Assembly: GCA_034620365.1 (NCBI GenBank)
Contig: JAQGEQ010000195.1
Location: 62,001 to 126,000, forward strand
Length of the DNA stretch: 64,000 bases
Source of the DNA: Pegea sp. RAD2-039
Taxonomy: Eukaryota; Chordata; Thaliacea; Salpida; Salpidae
Direction of reading: 5' to 3'
Shown: positions 1-11,761 of the stretch, in pieces
How positions within the stretch are numbered: the first letter of the stretch is position 1
How the letters are laid out: every line of letters begins with the position of its first letter
Made by a program: the position numbers and the translations under genes
The notes under the pieces: generated by a model
Seen by the model: the letters and a program-made list of their open reading frames with translations, nothing else
What the model was told of the DNA's origin: nothing
The model's database searches: none

Positions 1-214
1 TTGGTTACAAAAAGTGAATTTTGTTGGCATACATTTTTTTTATGATTAATAAGTTTTATTTCAAAGTTATTGAATAAAAAGTAGAAAAATAGATCTTAAA
101 ATGGTTAGTTAAAATGATAAGCTGTGAATAAAATAATCTCTTAAAACTTTGATTTGAATAATTTCTAAAATAATTTTAAAATAAAGTCACAAAATCAGTC
201 TATTGCTCAATTAG

Positions 215-657
215 TATACTCAGAATCCAAAAATCTGAGAGAAGATAATAAAATTAGAAAATCAAATGAATATATCTTTAAAAAGGAAATGGTTCCATTA
301 AGTGATTCGCGTCATCATGATCATCGGCTTAACAATTCCAAACCTATGAGGACATTTTCGATAAAATCCACAAGTCCAAACCCTCCTATTCAGGTAGCTT
401 AACTCCCTAACTTTCAATTGCTGATGGCAGCCTACAACCGGAATGAAAGCACTACTTTTAATTAGCTTTTTGCATAATACTTTCTATAACTTCTGATTTT
501 TTTTTGACTCTCAAAAGGCTTTTAACAATTTGCAAACAATCATGAAACTAACAATTTGTAATTTGCATGAATATTGCTTTTGCTTCACTTGTTGCTTGTC
601 TAGGTGACAACGGCTGAGCTTAAATCGTTTAAAATGAATGAAAAATGGAAGAGTTGA
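215..657 (+). CDS. 3' end of an unidentified gene (two last exons)
   Basis: Two exons fit the end of a gene that enters from the left edge. The first (215-393) follows a TTAG acceptor and stays open for about 60 codons. It is basic and Ser/His/Asn-rich, contains DSRHHDHRLNNSKP and ends SPNPPIQ before a phase-0 GT donor. The second (604-657) follows a strong pyrimidine-rich acceptor ending in GTCTAG, reads VTTAELKSFKMNEKWKS and stops with TGA. The first exon could instead end by read-through at TAA 400-402 (…PPIQVA). No family recognised; it looks like a low-complexity cytoplasmic tail. The rest of the gene lies outside the window. Confidence 0.4.
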
Positions 658-2513
658 ACAATCTACATTAATTAATATAACTACAGGTAAATGCAAATTG
701 CAAAACTATCCTCTTGCTTATTGCTCAAGTAATTTAAGCACTCTTAATATGAAAATCAAAAGTAATAACAATATTTCAAAATTGCATGACAGTTTTACTA
801 CATTTTTTATTTATTTTATAGCATCTTCGCTTTTTTGTAATCGATCACAAGAGTTTTGATTGTTTTTCAGAGTCCAATTCATGATCGAAGTTAAATAATC
901 ATTTTTCTAGAAGTCTACATTAACTGAAGCAAAGATCTTTTTCTATGTTATGATTTCTTTTATTTCTTATGCAGTATGCTACAAAATATTCAAGTGAACT
1001 TCAACTTTGTATTGATTTATGTATTTGTGCATTTTGTTTGTATCATTCATTTATTATAAATTTTATCTTTTTTGCCAAATCTTATATATTTTGTGTTCTT
1101 TTTATCAAAACGAAATGGCAAATCAACTCAAATACTAATTATTTGATGATCAACTTTATCTTTTAATTTACTTTTTAAAGTAGCAATTTGACTAGTTAAG
1201 ATTTCTCTTGTCATTTTTCCTGCCAATATTCTTGCAATCCAAATTATATGCTAATTTATACACTTGATAGATATCTAATCGGCAGTAATGAAAAAGCTAA
1301 GTTTGCCATAATCTACATTTTAATCTACTTCTAATAAATCAGATTACGTATACCAGTTGCTTAGAGAATTACTTAGTTAAATGACTAGGTTTGAATTGTT
1401 AAAATCAACATTGATGTTTCGAAGATATTTGAAATGTTTCACTGTATTTTCTGTGATTTTATTGGTTGTTGCCCCTGTAATACTGTCATGTAAGCTTTAT
1501 AACAAAGTGTTTGAAACATAGCTATGACACAGTAAAAGCTTGGACTTTATAAATTCTGGATGCTAAAGCTTGTAAATGTAAAATTGCTATTCAACACCAG
1601 TTTTCTAGGCAAATAATTTTTCAAGTGCTTCAAGTATTAATAGTTTTAGGAAAATCGCCACAGATAATCAAGTCACTTTTTGCTCTTTGAAAATCTATGC
1701 TTTTCAGTTCTATTCTTTTTTTTATTTACTGCATAAAAAGAAGTTATCAAAACTATCTATTACAGCCTGAGGGTTATCTTACTGCAAGTATAATTTTGTT
1801 TGCTTAAAAAGCCTTTTAAAATGTTTAGATAAGTTTTACGAAAGTGCTTTTTTGTTATTATCAGAATCGATACAATTGAATAGTTTTGTCCCAAATATGT
1901 GGTTTTTATGATGAAATGTGCAATAGACTGAGTTTTAATGCAACAAGTAAAACCCTTCTGTCTATTGGTGCTTTTGAATTCGAAAATTTGATGCAAGTTA
2001 CAACAAATTTGTATTGTTTGAAAGGCTTATCATATTTAATTATTAAAGTTTTTTAATGAGTCGATAGAACTTTGCAACAAATGCCTTTTTAAATAGCCAT
2101 AAATGATTTTCATTTAAAATACTCGGTTATTTCTTAGTTGTGATTTTTCATTTTTCTATTTGTTTGTAATCTTTTATATCGCTTATTACTGAATATTTCG
2201 AAGCATTTTTTGTTTAAATATTTTTGATTTTCTGCTTTTTTGTGTATTTCGTTTAAATATTTCAACAATATTTATCAAAACTTTATTTGTTTTAAGTCTA
2301 AGTTTTATCAAGACATAAATATCTTCTGAAAATTTTCAGTTTTTACTACGTTTTTTATTTCAATTTTCAAATAAGTCTAAATTATTAAATACTTATCGAA
2401 TGTCCTTTCTATTTTTAACTTGGTAACTTAATAACTGTTACTTGAATATTAAAAGGGTATTGTTACAGGTTTAAGAATAATTTTTTTAAATAATTACTGT
2501 TCTAAGAAACAAC
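658..2513. other. AT-rich intergenic region
   Basis: No coding exon is supported here. Short ORFs at 638-859, 969-1166 and 1760-1996 are AT-driven, without codon bias or family resemblance. The 3' part presumably holds the promoter of the Ig-superfamily gene starting at 2514. A GTTACAG at 2463-2469 could be a 5'-UTR or leader splice acceptor, but I cannot show that. Confidence 0.5.
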
Positions 2514-5500
2514 ATGAAAATGAATCTCTTTTCTAGTGCAAAGATATTGTTGCTACTGATAAACATAAGTAAGTTTCAATTTATTTTCTTATTTAAACCA
2601 CATAAAAATTCAAAATTGTATTTCAACTTTTTGTTACATAATTTGGTTGACTTTGAAAGTGTTATTTTGGCAGGTTTTGGATCAGAAATTAATTATGAAG
2701 GAGCCACATCATTTGAAGGAGGAAGTGATGCAGAATTACTTTGCAAGTTTACTAGTGAGTTAATGTACAAGAATCATTTTGATGCAGCATAACATTTTCC
2801 AATTCTCTTTTCTTACTGATTAAAATTATGATTTTAAAAATTCATTTATGTTTTTTGGATTTCATTTTTTTCAATCTTAAAAAATGAACTTAATTCTAGC
2901 GGTGCCAAATGGTAGATATGAAGGCAAGTGGTCGATTCGTAACACTGAAGGATACCAAAGTATCGGGGCTCTTAAAGAGAATTCTAGCAACATCTATGAC
3001 TATTTCATCTATGAAAATGCTCCGGTGGAAATTAATGACCGATTCATCATCGAGCCAGAAGACTTTCCAAGTAACCTCTCATTTGCTGTTAATAAACAAA
3101 GATTTAATTTCTATTTCTAACAGATGGGTTAATGAAAGCGACTATCAAAAATGTCGGCATCTCTGATGACACTGAGTTTGAGTGTCAAGTAGAATATTCG
3201 AAGATCAGTAATTCTGAGACCTTCAAGATTGGAGTTTACTGTAAGCATTTAATAACTATTTTTTTGTTTGAATAATTTTAATGAGATTTGTTTCGTTAAT
3301 AGTTTTTTGATCTTTAGTAAAAAAGTTTTTGTCGTAATTTGTTTTATCTTCAAAATAGTTTTTATAATATTTTTACAGATATTCCTGAAATCTTTGTGGT
3401 TGACGGAGAAGTAAGCTTCAATCTCGATCAAGAAGGTGAGTTTATTTTTAACTTTTTTTCCCGCCAACTCTCAACTACCATTTTGTCTTTACTAACTCTC
3501 TACCGCCGCCCCTGTGGATTTTGTGCCACTTGCCGGTGCTTTAACACTTCTTCATTTAAATAACAGTTAACTTTCACACTTAGCCCATCATGAACAGCTA
3601 ACTCGTTTGTAAACAGCTTGCGGAATTTACAAGCTAGTTACTTCTACTTCAGATGGTAATGACACACTAGATGACCTTCCAAGAACTATCGGAACTTGTT
3701 ACGTAAACAATATTTACCCGAAACCAAAATCATTTGGATTTTTCAGCAAAGTAACAGGCAAGTCAATCTTGTGTGGAAAATATGCAAATTAGTTGTAACA
3801 CTTTCAAATGTTTAGGTGAAAAAACCGAAATAGTTGATTACGAACAAATAGATGAAGTTGATGGGAAATTCTCGTTGATTGGAAATATGTCGTTGGTTCC
3901 ATCACTTCAACATCATAAAGATTTTTTTGGCTGCTATGTTGAAATGGATATTAGTGGTCGCAGTGATAATTTTATATATTCTTCTAACGATACATCTAAA
4001 ATTATGATGAAGCGTAAGTGACTCAACTCGCATAAGAAGCTGTAAGGCTTAAGACTTGATTTTTTTTTAGATAATACCAGTTTTGTGGAACTGACCATTA
4101 GTCCAAACCCAGTCAGCGAAAAAGACGATGTTGTGTTTCAATGCAAGTGTAATGGTTACCCAGTTGAAGATGTTAGTTGACATTTTAATATTTATCACCG
4201 GCTTCAAAGGCCCGAAGCTTGCTCAGAGAATCACAATTTTAAGCTGTTTAGGTCAAATCATAATTTATAACACCTTCTCGACCAGCATAAGCAAGAAAAA
4301 CTGGTCTCACTATCTTTGATGGTCATAAGTCCTTCGAAGACTGCGTGAATCATAGCACTTTATTTAATAATAGCAAATGTGCTCTTTAAAGAAATAAGAA
4401 AATAACAAATCATATTAAATAAGATGTAGATTTTGTGGGCAAGTCTTTAATGGAATCTGTTTTTTTTCACGATAAACAACTTCATCTGAAAGTAGAAAAA
4501 AGTTCACAAAATATTGCAATTGCAGTTTATGATTTACAACGTGGAACGAAAACTAACCTTGGCTAGAGCTGTTGATGATAGTGATCAAATACTGAAAGTT
4601 ACAAGAAGAGCTGTCCGTAATTTGAAAGGAAAATACGTTTGCAAAGCAAATGGTCAAAGTTCTTCAGCTGAATTAGATGTTTATTGTAAGTTTTCACTTA
4701 CGTTGAGTTTGCAAATCTAAAAATCAATTTTTAAATTGTGTTTAACAGGGTCTGATGCTAGACCAAGTGTAATTGTAAACGAGCAAACCCGTGTTGGCAA
4801 AAAATATCTTATTAATAAAAATGAAAAGCTTGATCTAGTGTGTTCTATGAAAGGAAATCCCTTACCACTCCTTTCTTGGCAGTTCGGTGGATCTCCTTTT
4901 ACAGATCAGCAATATGGTTCCGGTAAGCTCTAACATTTGCTGATCAATATTTGCATATTCTTTGATATAATTCAAACTTTAACTTCTGAATTTATTGTAG
5001 TTATGCATACGGTGAATAAAGTTGCATATAGCAATTCTGGAAAGTACTGCTGCGTATCTGCTTCATCGAGTACTTGTTTCAATGTATTTGTACAAGGAGT
5101 CTGTAACCCCCAATTATACTTTGATGTATGTTATTAAATTTCTTGAACTAACTAATATCTTCAACATTTCTTTAGAAATCCTTCTAATTTTTTTAGTTTC
5201 TTTATTTGGTTTTTTAAGCTGTGACTGAATATTATTTCTTTAGAATTCTGGGCATTCAACTATAGGAGGTCACAGAACCTTAAAAGTCATTTGTAATGCA
5301 ACTGGCAACCCTCCTTGCAATCGTAAGTCAAAATAACAATGAAAGCGAGCTTACTATTTTCATTTCTACTTCAGTTACTGTAACAACGAAATCAAAAATA
5401 GATATTGAGTATACTGTGGAAGAAAAAGCAAATGAAAAGATAAAGATCTTTGATAGTACTAATTTTGACAAAGATTATGAAGTAAGATGAAATGATTTTG

Positions 5501-6196
5501 ACACAGTTATGAGTTGTTGTTATTAAAAAATTATTTGTAGTTTCACTGTATCGCTTCAAACGAAATTAGTAACAGAGAAAATACAAAAGCAATAAACAAG
5601 ACCTTTGTCAACCCCCAATCTATGAAGTCTTCTAATTCTTTGAATCCAGCTATTATAATATTTATTATTCTTCTCATAACGTTAGTTGTAGTTGGTTTAC
5701 CGCTACTCTACTACAAGTGCAGTAAGTAAAATTCTTTAATCATATATTTAAATGCTTTCTTCCAGTTAAACTTAAAATATTCTTTTTACAGAAAAGCAAT
5801 CTGAAAACAAAGATACTTCAAAAGAGTAAGTAAATACTGAACGATTTTTTCAGTAATTTGATAAAATCATTTTACAGTGAAGAACATGATGAAGAAGCCC
5901 AGAAACTTGATCCAGAAGAACAGGTACTTCCCCTTTTCTAATAATTTTAAATAAATAGTAATTAGCTTTCTTAAAATTAATTTTGGTTACGCTTAAAAGG
6001 AATATAAATGATACTAGTTTCCCCAAAGTATTGAAGTTTACTTAAAGATAAACAATGAAAATAAGCTCTCTTTAAGAAGGACCCACCGACTTATAAAGAC
6101 GTCAACTTTGATCATCCACAGAACAGTGATACACAAATGAGGAAGCTTTCTAAAAGCTCACTGCGTTTCTCTACGGAACAGGTAGAAACGCAATAA
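2514..6196 (+). CDS. Ig-superfamily type I membrane protein, five Ig domains (ALCAM/MCAM-like)
   Basis: Seventeen exons join in phase to 627 aa: 2514-2568, 2674-2754, 2900-3070, 3124-3240, 3379-3435, 3653-3757, 3816-4013, 4071-4171, 4526-4685, 4749-4922, 5001-5098, 5244-5322, 5375-5481, 5541-5721, 5792-5825, 5878-5923, 6077-6196. The protein starts with a signal peptide (MKMNLFSSAKILLLLINI). Five Cys pairs then mark five Ig folds: ELLCKF/FECQVEY, GTCYV/FFGCYVE, FQCKCNG/YVCKANG, LVCSMKG/KYCCVSA and VICNATG/FHCIASN. A TM helix (IIIFIILLITLVVVGLPLL) is followed by a short Lys/Glu-rich tail. The V-V-C2-C2-C2 pattern and total length match ALCAM/MCAM/BCAM adhesion molecules. The first Ig also carries the V-set 'KNVGISDDTEFEC' strand. 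Role inferred: cell-surface homophilic or heterophilic adhesion. Intron 3758-3815 has a GC donor (gcaagt). The last exon could be skipped for alternative short ends near 6373 or 6652. Orthology to one vertebrate member is not claimed. Confidence 0.8.
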
Positions 6197-6197
6197 A
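6192..6197 (+). promoter_or_regulatory. Possible polyadenylation signal overlapping the stop codon
   Basis: AATAAA includes the TAA stop of the Ig-superfamily gene. Another AATAAA lies near 6439. Either could be used; sequence alone does not decide. Confidence 0.25.
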
Positions 6198-9100
6198 GTC
6201 AGAAAACTAACGCAAAGACCTTCAATACCAACCCCCCCCCCCCTATTTAATACATTAATCTTTTAAAATCTTTGCTGAAACTTCCACTAACTGTTTGCAT
6301 GTTTGTTTCATATTTTTCTCGGTACTTCTTATCAACTTGTATCATCTACATATGCATGCTCAACGACAGACAAAAGAATAATTAGAGGGCATTGTAAAAC
6401 TTTATACGCCCCAAGGTTACTGGGGCCTAACGCACAGGTAATAAAGTGCATAACAATATCTTTCAGTAATGAAGTTTTAAATTAACTATTACTCTAACTA
6501 GCTTCTGAAAGTTATTTTTAATCTTGCATGATGCATCTAAAATATCATAAATGATTTTTCTCATTATACTTAAATGTTTGAATATTTTTCTAGAGTGAAA
6601 GCTTCGAATAACAGTTAGAATAGGATTAATTATGCAAACCAGAACCAACAGCAAGCTGCTTCACAACTTTCGTCAACCATCGGCTAGAGAAAGATTCACC
6701 CATTTTTTTTAGATACATTTTATGTTTTAATATCTTGCATAAAAATATTTTGATTGGATTCACAGATACACAAACAACGATTTTTTCGTTTGATTCACTC
6801 AGCTTTCATTTGTGCGTTCGGTAGCAGTTTCTTCTATCTCATTTGATATTGCATTGTATTCCATTAGTGCGGTTAAGACTTGCTCTATGGTGTTACTCTT
6901 TTATCGTTTCGTATTTTGTTACTGCAGCAACAACAATTTACGATTTTCTTATTCGTAAGTAACTTTTTAAACTTGTTGTTGCTGTTTGTTGACTCATTAT
7001 AATGTTCGCTTTTAGTTTGTATTTTAAAAGTTTAAGAAATTTGTTTTGATCAACTTTTAGGCCAATCAATTTTATGACAGTATTTTTGCTTTATCACCAA
7101 TTGCATCCTGAATATAACTGATAAATTAAAAAGTATTGTAATTCTCACAGTCTTTTGCTAAATCAGTTCAGCACTAATTTGTGCTCGCGAGCTCAATCCG
7201 GAGGTCATCTCTTAGTTCCTTTTTCAAAATCATTTTAGAACAAAATTGATCTGTTGAAAAACAGTTACACAGTAGTTTCTACTCGAAAGATATTGCATTT
7301 TTAATAGTTATTTTTATAATTATATCGAAGTAATATTATGCTTTTCATAAACTGCTTGTACTTAAATTTGTTTAATGGTGGCATTAGGTATAAAATTGAG
7401 AATCGATTTAATTTCGTATAACAAACTAATAACAGACAAGTTTTAATTACCAACTGTAACTATAAAATTTTTTTGTTATTTTTATTATCTCTACTAGTAT
7501 CAAGTTCTTAAATGCTTTTTAGCATTCCACATTTTAGTCAATTGTAAAAGTCATAAAATTATTTAATTTATGACTCACAACTTCTTTGGACTTGAAAGAA
7601 GTCCCAGTACTAATATAGAGTGATAGAAAAGGCTTATATAGAAATCCTAACAGTCTTCTAAGTGACCTGTCGGTTTTGCAACTTTCACGAATCTCCAGGT
7701 GTCTTAATAATCATCTTGTACCATGTTACTTTGTATCTTATTTTAAGTATCGTAACCAATCTTGAGAATTACAATAAAGTCAACAAAAATCGTGGATTTC
7801 GTGTTTACAGTACTTTGAAAACCTTGGGTTAGACTTTAGAATTATTTTTTTCTGTTTTTAGCTTCAAGGTTTATGTAAAAATTAAGAAGTAAATAATCTA
7901 AATATCTAAAATAAAAAATTATTGTTAAAATATGGTTGTTATTTATCTTTAAAATACTTGGAATACTATTATATTTTAATAAACCAAAAGAATTTATGTT
8001 TGAATAAATAATAAGTCTCATTTTCGCCTTTCTGAATTTCTTCAACCAACTTTGTTAATTATTAATTAAGCATTAAAGGTTTTTTGATTTTATTTGTGTA
8101 AAAAAAATATTTTTTTCTTTGATTGAAAAGGTGAACTATATATATAGAAGTTTATTCTGTAAGAGTATTGACTAAGATTTTCGCAATGTAGCTGCTAGAA
8201 CTCGTTGTTATTGACCTCTATAAAAGAAATTTCAGGCTAAGTTTATATTTAGAAAATATCAAATATATAATTGGTAACTCTCTTGTGGTTGGTTTACATG
8301 GGAAAGTATTAAGATTAATTTATCTTGAATTTGAATGTGAATGTGAACTAAAAATTGGATTAATTAAGATCAAATAAAAGCATTCAACAAATTCGTATTA
8401 CATTTATCAAGCATTTATCATAAAATCTAGCAACTTATATCTGGATAAAGCGAAACTAAACATATAAAACTGAGTAAAGACTTATTATCAGTCAAATAGA
8501 ACTGTTAATATACATCAGGCGTTATTCTAAACCATAAGTTTTCATTTAAGAGATTGTTAGATTATTAAACTATATTCTATGAAAAAAGGTTAAACATAAA
8601 TTCAATTATTTTGAAGTCTTGTAAGCTATTATAAAAATACTCGATAAAAATGACAAAGTTATTCAAACATAATAAAATCTAAATCTGTTTTTACTGTAGT
8701 CACTAATTAGTTAAAATAAGGAGAACTCGATCAGTTGTTTATTTTTAAATATATCTTTGTTATGAATGCATACTGATGATTTTTCAAAACTTTTATAAAT
8801 ATATTTATTAGTAGTATAAGGCATTTTAAAATTAAACAAGTTGTCAAAAAAGTTAGAAAAATTGATAGTTAAAACTAGAAATCAAAATATTGACTTATCA
8901 AAAACCACAAACCCATGTTTACAATTTAAATACAAATTTACTTTTAATGAATACATAAATAATTATGTCAAAACACTTCAAGTCAAAAGTAAAAACTAAT
9001 TTTGTAAGAAAGTGAATTTTTATAACGAACAAAATTGAATTTTTTTTGAAAACTTGTAATTTCGTCTGCCTGGTGTCGCTAAAGAGCTATTGATTTATTA

Positions 9101-11761
9101 ATTTATTAGGATATACTAACTCAATAGAATTGTTGTAAAAAAAGTATCAAAAATAATTTGCAAAGTTTAAAAGTTAAAGAAAAACTCAAAAACTATTTAA
9201 ACTCCTGAAATATAAATCTCAGCATATTTGAGAGGAAATAATTTGTCGTTAAAATAATATTTTGTGCCAAATTAGAAAAAAAAATACTAACTGATAGAAA
9301 AAATGTTTAACTAAAATACTTACACCTAAATAGAAAATGTTGAAACTAAAAATACTTCAATTTCTTAAATGATTGAATTTAAAAGCTTGAAACTGAAGGA
9401 TTCACTTTAACAATGATACAAATCCTGTCAACCTGACCAAAATATGTTAGATCACAATTTTTTCTTTACAAAAATCTCTAAAAATCAATACCATTGGTCT
9501 GCTATAATGTTTCTACTACACGATTATGTCTAGTTTTTTTAAGTTTCTAGATAATAAAAAGTTTTTCTTGTCGTTTGACAAAAATATTTTAACAATTTAA
9601 AATCTATAATTGCAAAAACTTGAACTAAGTACAGTATTTACTAAATAGTTTAGATTACTCTTATTTTAACGATATAATAAATGCTTTAACTCAATTTCAA
9701 TTAGGAGTTTTGCTTCAAATTTTAATTTGTTAAAGATACTTTTAAAGGTGAAAGCGAAAAAAAAGTTCACTCGGCTAGCATAGACTTAAAAAAAAATCTT
9801 GATAATAATAAAATTAATATCAATGAATTATAAAGACTGCAAGACCAATTAAATTTCTTTTGGGCAAAAATATGAACAAAATCTGCACCCTATTTCTTAC
9901 TGTAGTTCAACGTTTAGTAGAAAGCTAAAAAAAAAGAAAAGAAAAACGAAGCAAAGATTTGTTGAATAATTTAAGCGATGTGACTGACTACAGAGAAGCC
10001 TCATATTTATTAGTAGCTAGTTTTATCAGGAATGAAGTACTTTTTGTATTACAAATTTTTTTGTCTAGTTATTTTATATATCAGAGAAAAGAGTTTTTAT
10101 ATGAAAAGGTGTTACTGATTAAGAACTTAATTTAAATAATAATATGCGTTAAACGTTTAAATAACTATTTAATAAATTAAATATTAATTTGAAAGTAATA
10201 ATCATAAGTATACAATATAACTGTAAAAAGTTATTTTATATTATTTGAAATATAGACAGGTCCAACTAAGTTTACATCCAAATTCACTTTCAAATACAAA
10301 TTTGTTTAAAATGGAAAAAGATGCTAGGTCAAATAGAAGCATATGCTAACCGCAACCCAAGAACACTCAGTTCTTGTTTAGTGTCAGATTAGGAGGTTTA
10401 GTAAAGGGATTTCAACTAAAAACAGTTCTTTATGTTAAATGTAGAAGCTTTCAAATAATCTTTGCAACGAGTAATAAAATGTGATAATAAACAGTTTGCC
10501 GGGATATTGATTATCGGTTGTGGGTCGGCCGCTAATTAGATAATGAAAAAGAATAAATTTTAGAAAAATATTTTCTGTTTGGCTGAGATAGAAACGCTAT
10601 TTTTGGCCACGAACCCATTGAATGGCTTTCAATTTTTGTTTAGAATAAAATTGTGATACATTTTATTTGAAGTGTATATTTTTTTATGAATGAATTGTTT
10701 AAACTGAATATATGTTTGTAATATATATTTGATTTTTATTAGCTGTATATATGAAATATAGAATCTGATTGATTCTTTGTATATAAGATTATGCTACAAA
10801 TTTATGTTAGAATGGATAGTTTGTTTATCATACTGAGTATTTGAAATTAAAAATTGAAGACAAACTTTATTACCAAAAGTGATTTTTTGCAAGCTGGATT
10901 TTGATATATAGTGTTGAAAGAAACTATTATAATAAACACTGTATGTTTGAAAAATTATTTTTTCAACAACATTAATTGACCTTTTTTGATAATGGCATAT
11001 AGGATAATTATTTAATTTTGATGAGGAATTAAGTACACAAAGATAGAATTGTTGTTTTTGGTTTATCAAAAAAGTTCTTCATTTAATGATAATATATTTA
11101 TGAACAAATTTGTCAACTTTAAAAACATTTTTTATCCAAGAAAAAAATATTGAAAATTTGTTTTTTGAATTGGTATTCAAATCTGGAGTTTTTTGAAATT
11201 TGTCAAACAACTACTTTCATCTAATTTACATTAAAAGAAATAAATTTTGATAAATCTAAAATAATTTTTGAATTAAATTCCCTAAGTATGTATTCATAAA
11301 TATTTTTAAATAATAAAAATCTATTTCAAAAATTAAATATCTATTTAGAATCAGAATATGAAATTACATTTGGAATTGTGAGACTTTAAAATAAAAAATC
11401 ACAACAATAAAACATATAATCTTATTTGTCTTAAACTAAATTTAGTTCAGATTTCTATTTTGTTGTAAATATCATTAAAATATTGATTTCAACGATTATA
11501 CTTCAAAAAAAATCAAAAATGGTTTTCAAAAATAATGACAAATAATTTAGATAGGTTACTTTTTATATTAACGTATTTTTCACTGTCAGATAATGAACCG
11601 AAATATTTAAAGTATAAAATCTTTTTTGTTCATACAGAATTATTTCATTTTAATTTATATCATAAAGTAAATGAATTTATTTTTTGGCTTTGAAATAAAA
11701 GTGTTTTTTTAAGTTGAATTTATTCTAAAATATTTTTACTGTCACCGTTTTTTTTTATAAA
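6197..11761. other. AT-rich intergenic region between IgSF and cadherin genes
   Basis: No gene is supported. It includes a poly-C run at about 6231-6243 and, at 10340-10640, a patch less AT-rich than its surroundings (for example gtcggccgctaattaga) about 1.2 kb upstream of the cadherin start, which may be regulatory. A short open stretch at 7620-7770 with many Leu/Ser codons was considered and not accepted. The region 8.1-10.3 kb is very AT-rich and featureless. Confidence 0.5.

Noticed and set aside
7620..7770. LRR-like open stretch (NSLLSDLSVLQLSRISRCLNNH)
   Set aside because: Only one LRR-like unit, no flanking exons, no Cys caps; probably chance.
10794..11069. 91-codon minus-strand ORF
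   Set aside because: Composition follows the AT-rich background (Asn, Ile, Lys, Tyr, Phe); no domain.
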